A stretch of DNA of 26,332 nucleotides from JANNNX01 sp031398745. GTDB taxonomy: Bacteria > Actinomycetota > Acidimicrobiia > Acidimicrobiales > CADCSY01. Position 1 is the stretch's first letter. Every line of letters begins with the position of its first letter. Made by a program: the position numbers and the translations under genes. The DNA is taken from positions 1-26,332 of the forward strand of contig JANNNX010000020.1 of assembly GCA_031398745.1 (NCBI GenBank). The letters run 5' to 3'. Of this stretch, positions 1-5,972 are shown piece after piece. The notes beneath the pieces were generated by a model, which had not been told where the DNA came from, searched no databases, and worked only from the letters and a program-made list of their open reading frames with translations.

Positions 1-48
1 AAAGAGAAAGAGAAAGAGAAAGAGAAAGAGAAAGAGAAAGAGAAAGAC
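1..48 (+). repeat. Hexanucleotide repeat AAAGAG (Lys-Glu codons)
   Basis: Seven perfect AAAGAG units (1-42) are followed by AAAGAC (43-48), encoding a Lys-Glu run. The repeat begins at the first base of the window and is AG-rich, unlike the very GC-rich surroundings, so the contig probably ended because this repeat could not be resolved. Confidence 0.9.
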
Positions 49-585
49 CCGGAGGGCGCACCTCCGCCGCCGTCGTCGTCCGTGGCGTGTGGCGATTCGT
101 TCGCCACGCTCAGCAACGCCGGCTACCTCGACTGCCGTGGCCCGATCGACGGCAACGTCAACGGACACGCGTCGGAGGCGGCGTACCTGACCTCGCAGTG
201 GGGCAACACCTGGACCTGGCAGGGCAAGAGCGACGATGCCAACTTCGGACCTTTCGTGGACGACTACGACGGCGCCCGACTGGTGGCCCGTTCGCTGGAG
301 GAGCCGCTCAAGCAGATCGCCATCAACGCCGGCATGGAAGGTGGCGTGGTCGTCGAGCGGGTGCGCAACCTCACCGGCGCCCGTGAGGGCCTCAACGCCG
401 CTACCGGCGAGTACGAGGACCTGGTGGCGGCCGGCGTGATCGACGCCGCCAAGGTCACCCGCTCCGCTCTGCAGAACGCAGCCTCGATCGCCGCGCTCTT
501 CCTCACCACCGAGGCGGTCATCGTCGACAAGCCCGAGAAGGAGTCGGCGTCGGCCGGCGCTGGCGGCGGGATGGACGACTTCTAG
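1..585 (+). CDS. groL: Partial chimeric frame: KE-repeat/secreted-like segment joined to the GroEL C-terminus
   Basis: The frame is open from base 1 to the TAG at 583-585, so the 5' end is missing. It reads seven Lys-Glu pairs, a Pro/Ser linker, then a segment with two Cys (ACGDSFATLSNAGYLDC) and a WTWQGKSDD motif. That segment resembles the mature N-terminus of secreted or surface-anchored bacterial proteins. From about base 271 (GARLVARSLEEPLKQ) it becomes the C-terminal equatorial part of the chaperonin GroEL: LNAATGEYEDL, KVTRSALQNAASIAALFLTTEA and a Gly-rich GGGMDDF tail. Only ~105 of ~540 GroEL residues are present, without the apical domain or the N-terminal ATP-binding half, so it cannot be a working chaperonin. 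The join lies about bases 262-276 and is in frame. An assembly join or a real recombination are both possible; the identity of the GroEL part is secure. Confidence 0.8.
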   Translation, partial: KEKEKEKEKEKEKEKDPEGAPPPPSSSVACGDSFATLSNAGYLDCRGPIDGNVNGHASEAAYLTSQWGNTWTWQGKSDDANFGPFVDDYDGARLVARSLEEPLKQIAINAGMEGGVVVERVRNLTGAREGLNAATGEYEDLVAAGVIDAAKVTRSALQNAASIAALFLTTEAVIVDKPEKESASAGAGGGMDDF

Positions 586-625
586 GAACTGACCGGACCC
601 GGCGTCGGGTCCGATCCGCTCTCCC

Positions 626-656
626 CCCGACCCCCGCCTCCAGGGCGGGGGTCGGG
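626..656 (+). terminator. Hairpin terminator after the groEL-like frame
   Basis: A perfect 13-bp stem pairs 626-638 (CCCGACCCCCGCC) with 644-656 around a 5-base loop. It lies 40 bases after the TAG at 585 and before the lacI-type gene. No T-tract follows, which is usual in high-GC actinobacteria. Confidence 0.7.
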
Positions 657-680
657 CCGCGCGAGCGGGGGGACGAGGGG

Positions 681-686
681 TACCGT
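681..686 (+). promoter_or_regulatory. Candidate -10 (TACCGT) for the LacI-family gene
   Basis: TACCGT fits the actinobacterial TANNNT -10 and ends 6 bases before the GTG at 693. That would place the transcript start at the start codon (leaderless). No clear -35 is visible. Confidence 0.4.
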
Positions 687-692
687 CCGGCC

Positions 693-1712
693 GTGTCGAC
701 CCCCCGGCTGCGTGACGTCGCCGAGGCCGCCGGGGTGCACGTCGCCACTGCCTCCCGGGCGCTCAACGCCGACACCCGCCACCTGGTGCGGGGCCAGACT
801 GTCGACCGCATCGTGGCCGAGGCCCGGCGGTTGGGTTACGTCCCCGATCACTTCGCCCGCGGTTTGCGCACCCGGCGCTCCCGCACCGTGGGGGTGCTGC
901 TGCCCGACATCACCAACCCGGTGTTCCCGCCGATCGTGCGGGGCATCGAGGACGTGCTCGCCGCCCGGGGCTACACCGCGCTGATCGCCAACACCGACAA
1001 CGATCTGGCGAGCGAGCACCAGCGCCTCGAGGCGCTGCTGGGGCGGAGCGTCGACGGCGTCATCTTCGCCACCGCCCGGCGCCAGCACGAGCCGGTCGAC
1101 GTCGCGCTGGCGGGCGGCATCCCGGTGGTGCTGGTCAACCGGCGGACCGATCGCCAGGACGTCTCGTCGGTCACCACCGACGACGTGCTCGGCACGACGA
1201 TGGTGATCGAGCACCTGCGGCGCCTGGGGCACCGTTCGGTCGTCCACCTCGCCGGACCCGACGACCTCTCCACTGCCGCGGGTCGGCTCCGGGCCTTCGA
1301 GGCCGCGGGGGCCGAGGCCGGCTTCGACCTCGGCCCCGGCGCCGTGGTCCGCTGCCCGGCGTTTTCCGTCGAGGCCGGCCGGGCCGGTACCGAAGCCCTG
1401 CTGGCGGCCCAGCAGCCCTTCCGCGCCCTGGCGGCAGCGAACGATCTGCTGGCCGTGGGGGCCTACGAGGCCCTCCGCGGTCATGGTCTCTCGATCCCGC
1501 AGGACGTCTCGGTGGTCGGCTACAACGACATCCCCTTCGTCGACAAGCTGGCGCCCCCGCTGACCACCGTCCGCATACCCCATCGGGAACTAGGGGTGCA
1601 GGCGGCCGAACTCCTGCTCGGGCTGCTGGCGGCGCGCCCCGAGCAGCGGGTGCTGGAGCACCACGAGCTCGTGCCTCAGCTGGTGGTTCGGGGCTCCACG
1701 GCGGCGCCCTGA
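693..1712 (+). CDS. LacI-family transcriptional regulator
   Basis: 339 residues, the usual LacI length. Residues 1-50 form the LacI helix-turn-helix (LRDVAEAAGVHVATASRALN) followed by the hinge helix region (YVPDHFARGLRTRRS). The rest is a periplasmic-binding-protein-like sensor domain starting TVGVLLPDITNPVFPPIVRG and containing VVGYNDIPFVDKLAPPLTTV, the typical C-terminal LacI signature. It should bind an operator as a dimer and respond to a small ligand, usually a sugar, although the ligand cannot be read from sequence. The GTG start is preceded by a TACCGT hexamer rather than a well-placed ribosome binding site. It lies 142 bp upstream of the acyl-CoA-dehydrogenase-like gene in the same direction, so that gene is a candidate target. 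Function as a LacI regulator is secure; the target is inference. Confidence 0.93.
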   Translation: MSTPRLRDVAEAAGVHVATASRALNADTRHLVRGQTVDRIVAEARRLGYVPDHFARGLRTRRSRTVGVLLPDITNPVFPPIVRGIEDVLAARGYTALIANTDNDLASEHQRLEALLGRSVDGVIFATARRQHEPVDVALAGGIPVVLVNRRTDRQDVSSVTTDDVLGTTMVIEHLRRLGHRSVVHLAGPDDLSTAAGRLRAFEAAGAEAGFDLGPGAVVRCPAFSVEAGRAGTEALLAAQQPFRALAAANDLLAVGAYEALRGHGLSIPQDVSVVGYNDIPFVDKLAPPLTTVRIPHRELGVQAAELLLGLLAARPEQRVLEHHELVPQLVVRGSTAAP

Positions 1713-1751
1713 TCGCCCACCCGGCGGGTTCCGTGACGGACGTCGACCCCA

Positions 1752-1848
1752 GTGTCGACTAGCCGGAACTGTGTTACGGTCGATCTCGACGGTAGACACC
1801 GTTCGTTGCGCGACGGGTGCGCGGAGCCGCGCACCTCCAGAGAGAGGC
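1752..1848 (+). promoter_or_regulatory. Promoter and 5' leader of the flavoprotein gene, with inverted repeats
   Basis: TACGGT at 1775-1780 fits a -10, with TGTCGA at 1753-1758 as a weak -35 (16-base spacing). GTGTCGAC (1752-1759) and GTAGACAC (1792-1799) are inverted copies matching at 7 of 8 positions that bracket the -10, so they may be an operator. In the leader, GGTGCGCG (1816-1823) pairs with CGCGCACC (1828-1835). This 8-bp hairpin ends a few bases before the AGAGAGG ribosome binding site (1841-1847). Confidence 0.4.
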
Positions 1849-1854
1849 GGCCCC

Positions 1855-3267
1855 ATGGCTGACGAGGCGTTCCACGTGCACCCCTACCCCGACTACCCGG
1901 TCTTCCGCCGGACCGAGCCGACCCCCGAGGGTCGTCGGGCCGTCGAGATGGCCTGGGAGCTCGTCCCGCAGATCCGGGCCGCGACCGAGGAGATCGAAGC
2001 CAACAAGCGCCTCCCCGACCACATCGTCAAGGGCATCGGCGACACCGGGCTGTGGCAGGCCATCGGCTCCGACGAGGTCGGCGGCGGCAAGATCGACTAC
2101 ACCTCGTTCTTCGAGGGCATGGAGGCGCTGGCCTTCGGTGACGGCAGCGCCGGGTGGTCGCTGCTCACCAGCTCCGCGGCCTGGTCGCTCTCCGCGTTCA
2201 TGAACGAGAAGGGGGCCAAGGAGGTCTTCGAGAGCCCGTACATGGTCACCGCCGGATCGCCCGGCCCGACCGGTCGGGGCATCAAGGTCGACGGCGGCTA
2301 CCGGGTCACTGGCGAGTGGGCGTGGGCCTCGAACTACCAGCACTCGACCCGTCCCATCGGCGGATTCATGGTGTGGGACGAGGAGACCGACGCCCCTCAG
2401 ATCGGCGAGAACGGCATGCCGGTCATGTGGTCCTGCTTCTTCCGCCGGGAGGACACCGAGGCCGTCGAGGGGTCGTGGAACACGACCGGGCTGGCCGGCA
2501 CGTTCTCGGGCCGCTACCGCGCCACCGACGCCTTCGTGCCCGACGACTGGACCTTCCGGATCTTCGGGGCCGAGCCCCAGCTGCACAACAACTACCCGGT
2601 GCGCCTGGGCGGGCACTCGATCGTGGCCGTGGGCATGGCCCGCCACGCGATCGAGGCCTTCCTCGACATCATCTACTCCAAGGCCCTGCGCATGGGCGTG
2701 CCCGGCGGCCCCACACCGACCGGCGCCCCTGGTAGCCCCAACGAGGCCGGTACCCCGAGTGGTCCGGGCTTCGGCGCCGGCCGCACCCTGCCCGGCCCCA
2801 CGCCCGGTGCCGGCACCGTCGGCCAGGACGCGGTCGGCTCGGCACTGCCCCAGCGCACCCTCGGTGTGTTCGGCGACTCGGCCAACATGCAGACGATGCG
2901 CGACCGCGGCGTGATCCAGCACCAGCTGGCCGAGGCCGAGGCGATGCTGCGTTCCGTGCGTTGCTGGCTCTACGAGGTGATCGACTCGGGTTGGGAGGAT
3001 GCGCTGAACGGCAAGGAGGTCGCGGATGACCGCCTGGCGCTGTCGCAGCTGAACAACTCCTACACCGCTCGGACCTGTGCCGAGGTGATCCGCAAGCTGC
3101 ACTCGGCCAGCGCCACCACCGCCATCTTCCAGGGCAACCCGCTGGAGAAGATCTACCGCGACGTGCTCGTGCTGTGCGCCCACATGGGCGTGCAGGAGAA
3201 CAACTACGAGCGGACCGGGCGCTACCTGGTCGGGCTCGACACCAACATGCGGGTGGGCGTGCTCTAG
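1855..3267 (+). CDS. Acyl-CoA dehydrogenase-family flavoprotein (HsaA-like monooxygenase group)
   Basis: 470 residues from the ATG at 1855, chosen because AGAGAGGCGG lies just upstream; an in-frame GTG at 1771 would add an unlikely Arg-rich leader inside the promoter. The N-terminal helices (VPQIRAATEEIEANKRLPD, LWQAIGSDEVGGG), the GDGSAGWSLLTSSAAW stretch and GYRVTGEWAWASNYQHS match the acyl-CoA dehydrogenase fold, subgroup of flavin-dependent hydroxylases such as HsaA and pigment hydroxylases. These use reduced flavin from a separate reductase, and none is seen here. The C-terminal helical domain resumes at about residue 333. Residues 281-332 are a Pro/Gly/Thr-rich insert not expected in the family. 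The substrate is unknown. The LacI-type gene just upstream may regulate it, and a strong terminator follows, so it is probably monocistronic. The family call is firm; oxygenase versus dehydrogenase is less certain. Confidence 0.85.
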   Translation: MADEAFHVHPYPDYPVFRRTEPTPEGRRAVEMAWELVPQIRAATEEIEANKRLPDHIVKGIGDTGLWQAIGSDEVGGGKIDYTSFFEGMEALAFGDGSAGWSLLTSSAAWSLSAFMNEKGAKEVFESPYMVTAGSPGPTGRGIKVDGGYRVTGEWAWASNYQHSTRPIGGFMVWDEETDAPQIGENGMPVMWSCFFRREDTEAVEGSWNTTGLAGTFSGRYRATDAFVPDDWTFRIFGAEPQLHNNYPVRLGGHSIVAVGMARHAIEAFLDIIYSKALRMGVPGGPTPTGAPGSPNEAGTPSGPGFGAGRTLPGPTPGAGTVGQDAVGSALPQRTLGVFGDSANMQTMRDRGVIQHQLAEAEAMLRSVRCWLYEVIDSGWEDALNGKEVADDRLALSQLNNSYTARTCAEVIRKLHSASATTAIFQGNPLEKIYRDVLVLCAHMGVQENNYERTGRYLVGLDTNMRVGVL

Positions 3268-3286
3268 GCCCACGAGCTTCATCACT

Positions 3287-3322
3287 CGAAGGGAGGGCGC
3301 CTCACGGGGCGCCCTCCCTTCG
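3287..3322 (+). terminator. Strong hairpin terminator
   Basis: A perfect 15-bp stem pairs 3287-3301 (CGAAGGGAGGGCGCC) with 3308-3322 around a 6-base loop. It lies 20 bases after the stop of the flavoprotein gene and separates it from the hemQ operon. Confidence 0.85.
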
Positions 3323-3373
3323 CGTCCGGGCCCCGATCGCGGGGCCGGTGCGAATGGGGGTGTCTCGGCGCCG

Positions 3374-3379
3374 TAGGGT
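3374..3379 (+). promoter_or_regulatory. Candidate -10 (TAGGGT) for the hemQ operon
   Basis: TAGGGT ends 6 bases before the GTG at 3386 and follows the terminator at 3287-3322. The spacing implies a leaderless hemQ mRNA. Confidence 0.45.
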
Positions 3380-3385
3380 TGGGCC

Positions 3386-4069
3386 GTGGTCGAGCCGGTG
3401 GTGCCGTCGGAGGGGTGGGGGGTCCTGCACCTATTCGGGAAGGTCGGCGCCGGTACCGACGCCGAGGGCATCCGGCGGGCCGTCAAGGAGGCGTCCGGTG
3501 ACGGCCATCAGGTCGTGGCCGTCTCGGTCCTGGGCCACCGGGCCGACGTCGGCTTCGTGGCTCTCGGACCCGACCTGCGCCGGCTGCGGGCGTTCCAGAC
3601 CGGCGTCGAGCAGGCCGGGATCGACCTCAGCTATTCGTACGTCTCGCTGACCGAGCTGTCGGAGTATGCGGCCGGGGTGCCCGAGGCCCACAAGGAGGCC
3701 CGGCTGCACCCCCAACTCCCGCCCGAGGGCAAGCCCGCGTTCTGCTTCTACCCCATGTCCAAGCGCCGCGACGTCGAGCAGAACTGGTACGAGCTGGCCT
3801 TCGACGACCGCAAGGAGCTGATGTACGAGCACGGCGTGTCGGGCCGGACCTTCGCCGGTCGCATCGTCCAGCTGGTCACCGGCTCCACCGGGCTCGACGA
3901 CTTCGAATGGGGGGTCACGCTCTTCGGCGTCCACCCCGACGATCTCAAGGCCTGCGTCTACACGATGCGTTATGACCGGGCCTCGGCCCGCTACGCCGAG
4001 TTCGGTCCCTTTTACACGGGGATGGTCGGCGAGATCGACGACGTCCTGGCCGAGGTCGGCCTGGCGTGA
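3386..4069 (+). CDS. hemQ: Coproheme decarboxylase (HemQ/ChdC), chlorite dismutase family
   Basis: 227 residues. It performs the last step of the coproporphyrin-dependent heme pathway, removing two propionate carboxyls from iron-coproporphyrin III to give heme b with peroxide as oxidant. The segment YPMSKRR (residues 122-128) gives Tyr122 and Lys126. His149 lies in MYEHGVSGRTFAGR, followed by IVQLVTGSTGLDDFEWGVTLF. The Tyr-Lys-His spacing (4 and 23 residues) matches S. aureus HemQ Tyr145-Lys149-His172, the catalytic Tyr, propionate-contacting Lys and heme-ligand His. The length and lack of the chlorite dismutase Arg motif favour HemQ over true chlorite dismutase. The GTG start has no Shine-Dalgarno site but a TAGGGT hexamer in front. 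The stop overlaps the larE start by 4 bases (GTGA), so the two are translationally coupled. hemE and hemY lie in the same window at 19.5-22.1 kb. Confidence 0.95.
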   Translation: MVEPVVPSEGWGVLHLFGKVGAGTDAEGIRRAVKEASGDGHQVVAVSVLGHRADVGFVALGPDLRRLRAFQTGVEQAGIDLSYSYVSLTELSEYAAGVPEAHKEARLHPQLPPEGKPAFCFYPMSKRRDVEQNWYELAFDDRKELMYEHGVSGRTFAGRIVQLVTGSTGLDDFEWGVTLFGVHPDDLKACVYTMRYDRASARYAEFGPFYTGMVGEIDDVLAEVGLA

Positions 4070-4884
4070 GCGCGCTGGGCCCGGCGGCCCCGACCGGCGC
4101 GCTCGACGACCTCCGGCGCCGGCTGGTCGAGCTCGACTCGGTGGTGGTGGCCTTCTCGGGGGGCGCCGACTCGGCCCTGCTGGCCTGGGTCGCCCACGAC
4201 GTGCTCGGCCCCGAGCGGGCGCGGGCCGTCACCGCCGTGTCGCCGTCACTGGCCCCCGAGGAGGAGGGCGACTGCGCGGCGCTGGCCGCCGAGTGGGGCC
4301 TCTCCTGGCAACCGGTCTTCACCGACGAGCTGGCGTCACCGGCCTATGCCGCCAACGGGGGCGATCGCTGTTTCCACTGCAAGGCCGAGCTCATGGCCGT
4401 GCTGGCGCCGATCGCCGAGCAGGCTGGAGCCACCGTCGTGCTTGGCGTCAACCTCGACGACCTGGACGACCACCGGCCCGGACAGAGGGCTGCCGCCGAG
4501 GCCGGTGCCTGCTTCCCCCTAGTCGAGGCCGGCTTCACCAAGGCCGAGGTGCGGGCGACGTCTCGAGCCCTGGGCCTGCGCACCTGGGACAAGCCGGCGG
4601 CCGCCTGCCTGGCGTCTCGGGTGCCCTACGGCACGGCGGTGACGGTCGAGGTACTGAGCCGGGTGGCCCGAGCCGAGTCGGGGCTGAGGGCTCTGGGCTT
4701 TGCCGAGCTGAGGGTGCGCCACTCCCGCGACACCGCCCGAGTCGAGCTGCCCCGGGCGGCCCTGCCGGCGGCGGTGGCTCGAGCCGACGAGGTGGTCGCC
4801 GCGGTCAAGGCCGCCGGCTACGCCTACGTCACCCTCGACCTCGAGGGTCTGCGCTCGGGCAACCTCAACGCCGCGCTGCGCTGA
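4066..4884 (+). CDS. larE: LarE-like ATP-dependent sacrificial sulfur transferase
   Basis: 272 residues, the LarE length. The PP-loop SGGADS is at 31-36, the conserved NRCxxCK-type motif appears as RCFHCK at 101-106, and a CLASRVPYG segment begins at Cys181. In the LarE family this enzyme adenylylates the nicotinic acid dinucleotide precursor and donates sulfur from its own Cys (or, in some members, an Fe-S cluster) to build the nickel-pincer cofactor of lactate racemase-type enzymes. Cys181 is the probable donor by position. LarB and LarC, which complete that pathway, are not in the window, so the product could serve another enzyme or the partners may be elsewhere. Translation starts at a GTG overlapping the hemQ stop by 4 bases, and the next gene begins 3 bases after its TGA. 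The family is secure; the exact substrate here is inference. Confidence 0.88.
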   Translation: MSALGPAAPTGALDDLRRRLVELDSVVVAFSGGADSALLAWVAHDVLGPERARAVTAVSPSLAPEEEGDCAALAAEWGLSWQPVFTDELASPAYAANGGDRCFHCKAELMAVLAPIAEQAGATVVLGVNLDDLDDHRPGQRAAAEAGACFPLVEAGFTKAEVRATSRALGLRTWDKPAAACLASRVPYGTAVTVEVLSRVARAESGLRALGFAELRVRHSRDTARVELPRAALPAAVARADEVVAAVKAAGYAYVTLDLEGLRSGNLNAALR

Positions 4885-4887
4885 TCG

Positions 4888-5385
4888 GTGCCGAGCACGA
4901 TGCCCTCGCACCGAGCCGTCGAGGACGCCGACGAGGTGCTGCGGGCGGCGTCGGCGACCCTGGTGCGGGTGACCGACGAGGTCCTGGCCGGCTGGGTCCG
5001 CCGGTCGGTGGCCGAGGGGTGGCGGCGCAGCGGAGCACCGCCCGACCCGGCGGTGGCGGCGGCCGCCGATCGGGCCGCGGTCGAGGCCGTGGCCGAGGTC
5101 GGCCAGGCGCTGCGGGCCCTTCTCGAGCTCGACATCGACGCCCAGACGCGGAGTCCGCTGATGATCCTGCGCCAAGCCGTGCGCTACCCGACCGAGGTGC
5201 TGGCGGCCGCCGGTGTCGTCCCCGTGGCCCGGGATGCCTTCGACATGGCCCACTTCCCCGACGACGTGTATGGACTGACCCCCCTGCGCTTCGGCGACGT
5301 CGATCCCGCCCTCGAGGAGCCCGGCCTGGTGTGGGGCGCTGCCAAGGCCCACCGCCACCTGGCCCGGCATCGCGAGGCCACCTGA
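4888..5385 (+). CDS. Conserved hypothetical protein (165 aa) in the hemQ-larE operon
   Basis: 165 residues from the GTG at 4888; an ATG four codons later (4900) is an alternative start. No domain is recognised with confidence. It is Ala/Val/Glu-rich and helical at the N-terminus (about 1-85), with a better-defined C-terminal part (RSPLMILRQAVRYPTEVL, FPDDVYGLTPLRFGDVD, GLVWGAAKAHRHLARH). That part has the look of a conserved actinobacterial family of unknown function. There is no signal peptide or membrane helix, so it is probably cytoplasmic. It sits 3 bases after larE and one base before orf113, so all four genes are likely co-transcribed and coupled. Its role is unknown. Confidence 0.8.
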   Translation: MPSTMPSHRAVEDADEVLRAASATLVRVTDEVLAGWVRRSVAEGWRRSGAPPDPAVAAAADRAAVEAVAEVGQALRALLELDIDAQTRSPLMILRQAVRYPTEVLAAAGVVPVARDAFDMAHFPDDVYGLTPLRFGDVDPALEEPGLVWGAAKAHRHLARHREAT

Positions 5386-5386
5386 G

Positions 5387-5728
5387 GTGCGGGTGGTGGC
5401 CTACGTCCCCGACCTCATGGACCGCTCGAAGGTCTCGGCGGCGGCACCCGGCGCCGTGTTCGTGGCCACGCCCGAGGACCTGGTCGGTTCTCTGGCGGAT
5501 AGCGGCGTCGACGTCGTCATCGTCGATCTGAGTCGTCCGGGCGTGCTCGAGGTGCTGGCCGAGGGGCCCTCACCCGGACCCGAGGGGCCCCGCCGCCTGG
5601 GCTTCGGCTCCCACGTCGAGTCGGCCCGGCTCGATCGCGCCGTCGCCCTCGGCTGGGAGGCCATGGCCCGGTCGCGCTTCTTCGGACGCCTCCCCGAGCT
5701 GCTGGGAGGCGGCCGATCGGAGGACTAG
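5387..5728 (+). CDS. Small protein with a receiver-like (CheY-like) fold, unknown function
   Basis: 113 residues from a GTG one base after the preceding stop. The alternating pattern suggests a Rossmann-like or receiver fold: strand RVVAYVP (2-8), strand AVFVAT, strand VDVVIVDLSRPGV (41-53) ending in Asp47, strand RRLGFGSHVES (69-79), and a final helix with RSRFF. Asp47 sits where the phosphoacceptor of a receiver would be, and Ser75 where the conserved Ser/Thr would be. The N-terminal acidic pair and the C-terminal Lys of true response regulators are not evident, so it may be a pseudo-receiver. No output domain is attached. Its TAG overlaps the stop of the convergent small gene at CTAG (5725-5728). 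Confidence 0.78.
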   Translation: MRVVAYVPDLMDRSKVSAAAPGAVFVATPEDLVGSLADSGVDVVIVDLSRPGVLEVLAEGPSPGPEGPRRLGFGSHVESARLDRAVALGWEAMARSRFFGRLPELLGGGRSED

Positions 5729-5949
5729 GTCCGGGTGGGTGGGCCCTGGGGGCCGTCGGTGGGGTCGCGGGTCCAGCCGGCGTCGCTCACGTGGCGGGGC
5801 TCGAAGAACAGGCATCCGTCGGGGCAGGCGAAGGGGACCTCTTCGTTGGCTCCGAGGCGGCAGCGGGGCACGACATCACCCGCCGGCGTGGTGCGGGACG
5901 AGAAGTGCCGGCAATCGGTGCGCACGGCCACCGGGCCATTCTGGTCCAC
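5725..5949 (-). CDS. Small Cys-rich conserved protein, possible metal-binding
   Basis: 74 residues from a GTG at 5949. The core is CRH (Cys13, His15), then PRCRLGANEEVPFACPDGC with Cys30, Cys42 and Cys46, followed by LFFEPR. The spacing C-x-H...C...C-x3-C suggests a zinc or iron-sulfur site, and the sequence looks like a conserved actinobacterial small protein family; I do not recognise a named function. The pattern of a conserved core and a loose Pro/Thr/Gly tail is typical of real small proteins and unlike antisense shadows in this GC-rich DNA. It converges on orf113 with stop codons overlapping at CTAG and diverges from glnD with 23 bases between starts. Regulation with glnD is possible but unproven. 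Confidence 0.75.
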   Translation of the reverse strand: MDQNGPVAVRTDCRHFSSRTTPAGDVVPRCRLGANEEVPFACPDGCLFFEPRHVSDAGWTRDPTDGPQGPPTRT

Positions 5950-5960
5950 CCCGACTCGGC

Positions 5961-5966
5961 CACAAT
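5961..5966 (+). promoter_or_regulatory. Candidate -10 (CACAAT) for glnD
   Basis: CACAAT lies 6 bases before the ATG at 5973, the same spacing as the TANNNT hexamers of other first genes here, although the first base is C. It falls in the 23-base gap shared with the divergent Cys-rich gene. Confidence 0.3.
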
Positions 5967-5972
5967 GACCGG

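Noticed and set aside
1774..3486. 570-codon open frame on the minus strand opposite the flavoprotein gene
   Set aside because: Its translation is rich in Gly, Arg, Val and His with no domain, and it mirrors the third-position GC bias of the plus-strand gene. The plus frame carries clear family motifs.
3386..4069. True chlorite dismutase
   Set aside because: The Tyr-x3-Lys...His spacing, the lack of the expected distal Arg motif and the presence of hemE and hemY in the window fit coproheme decarboxylase.
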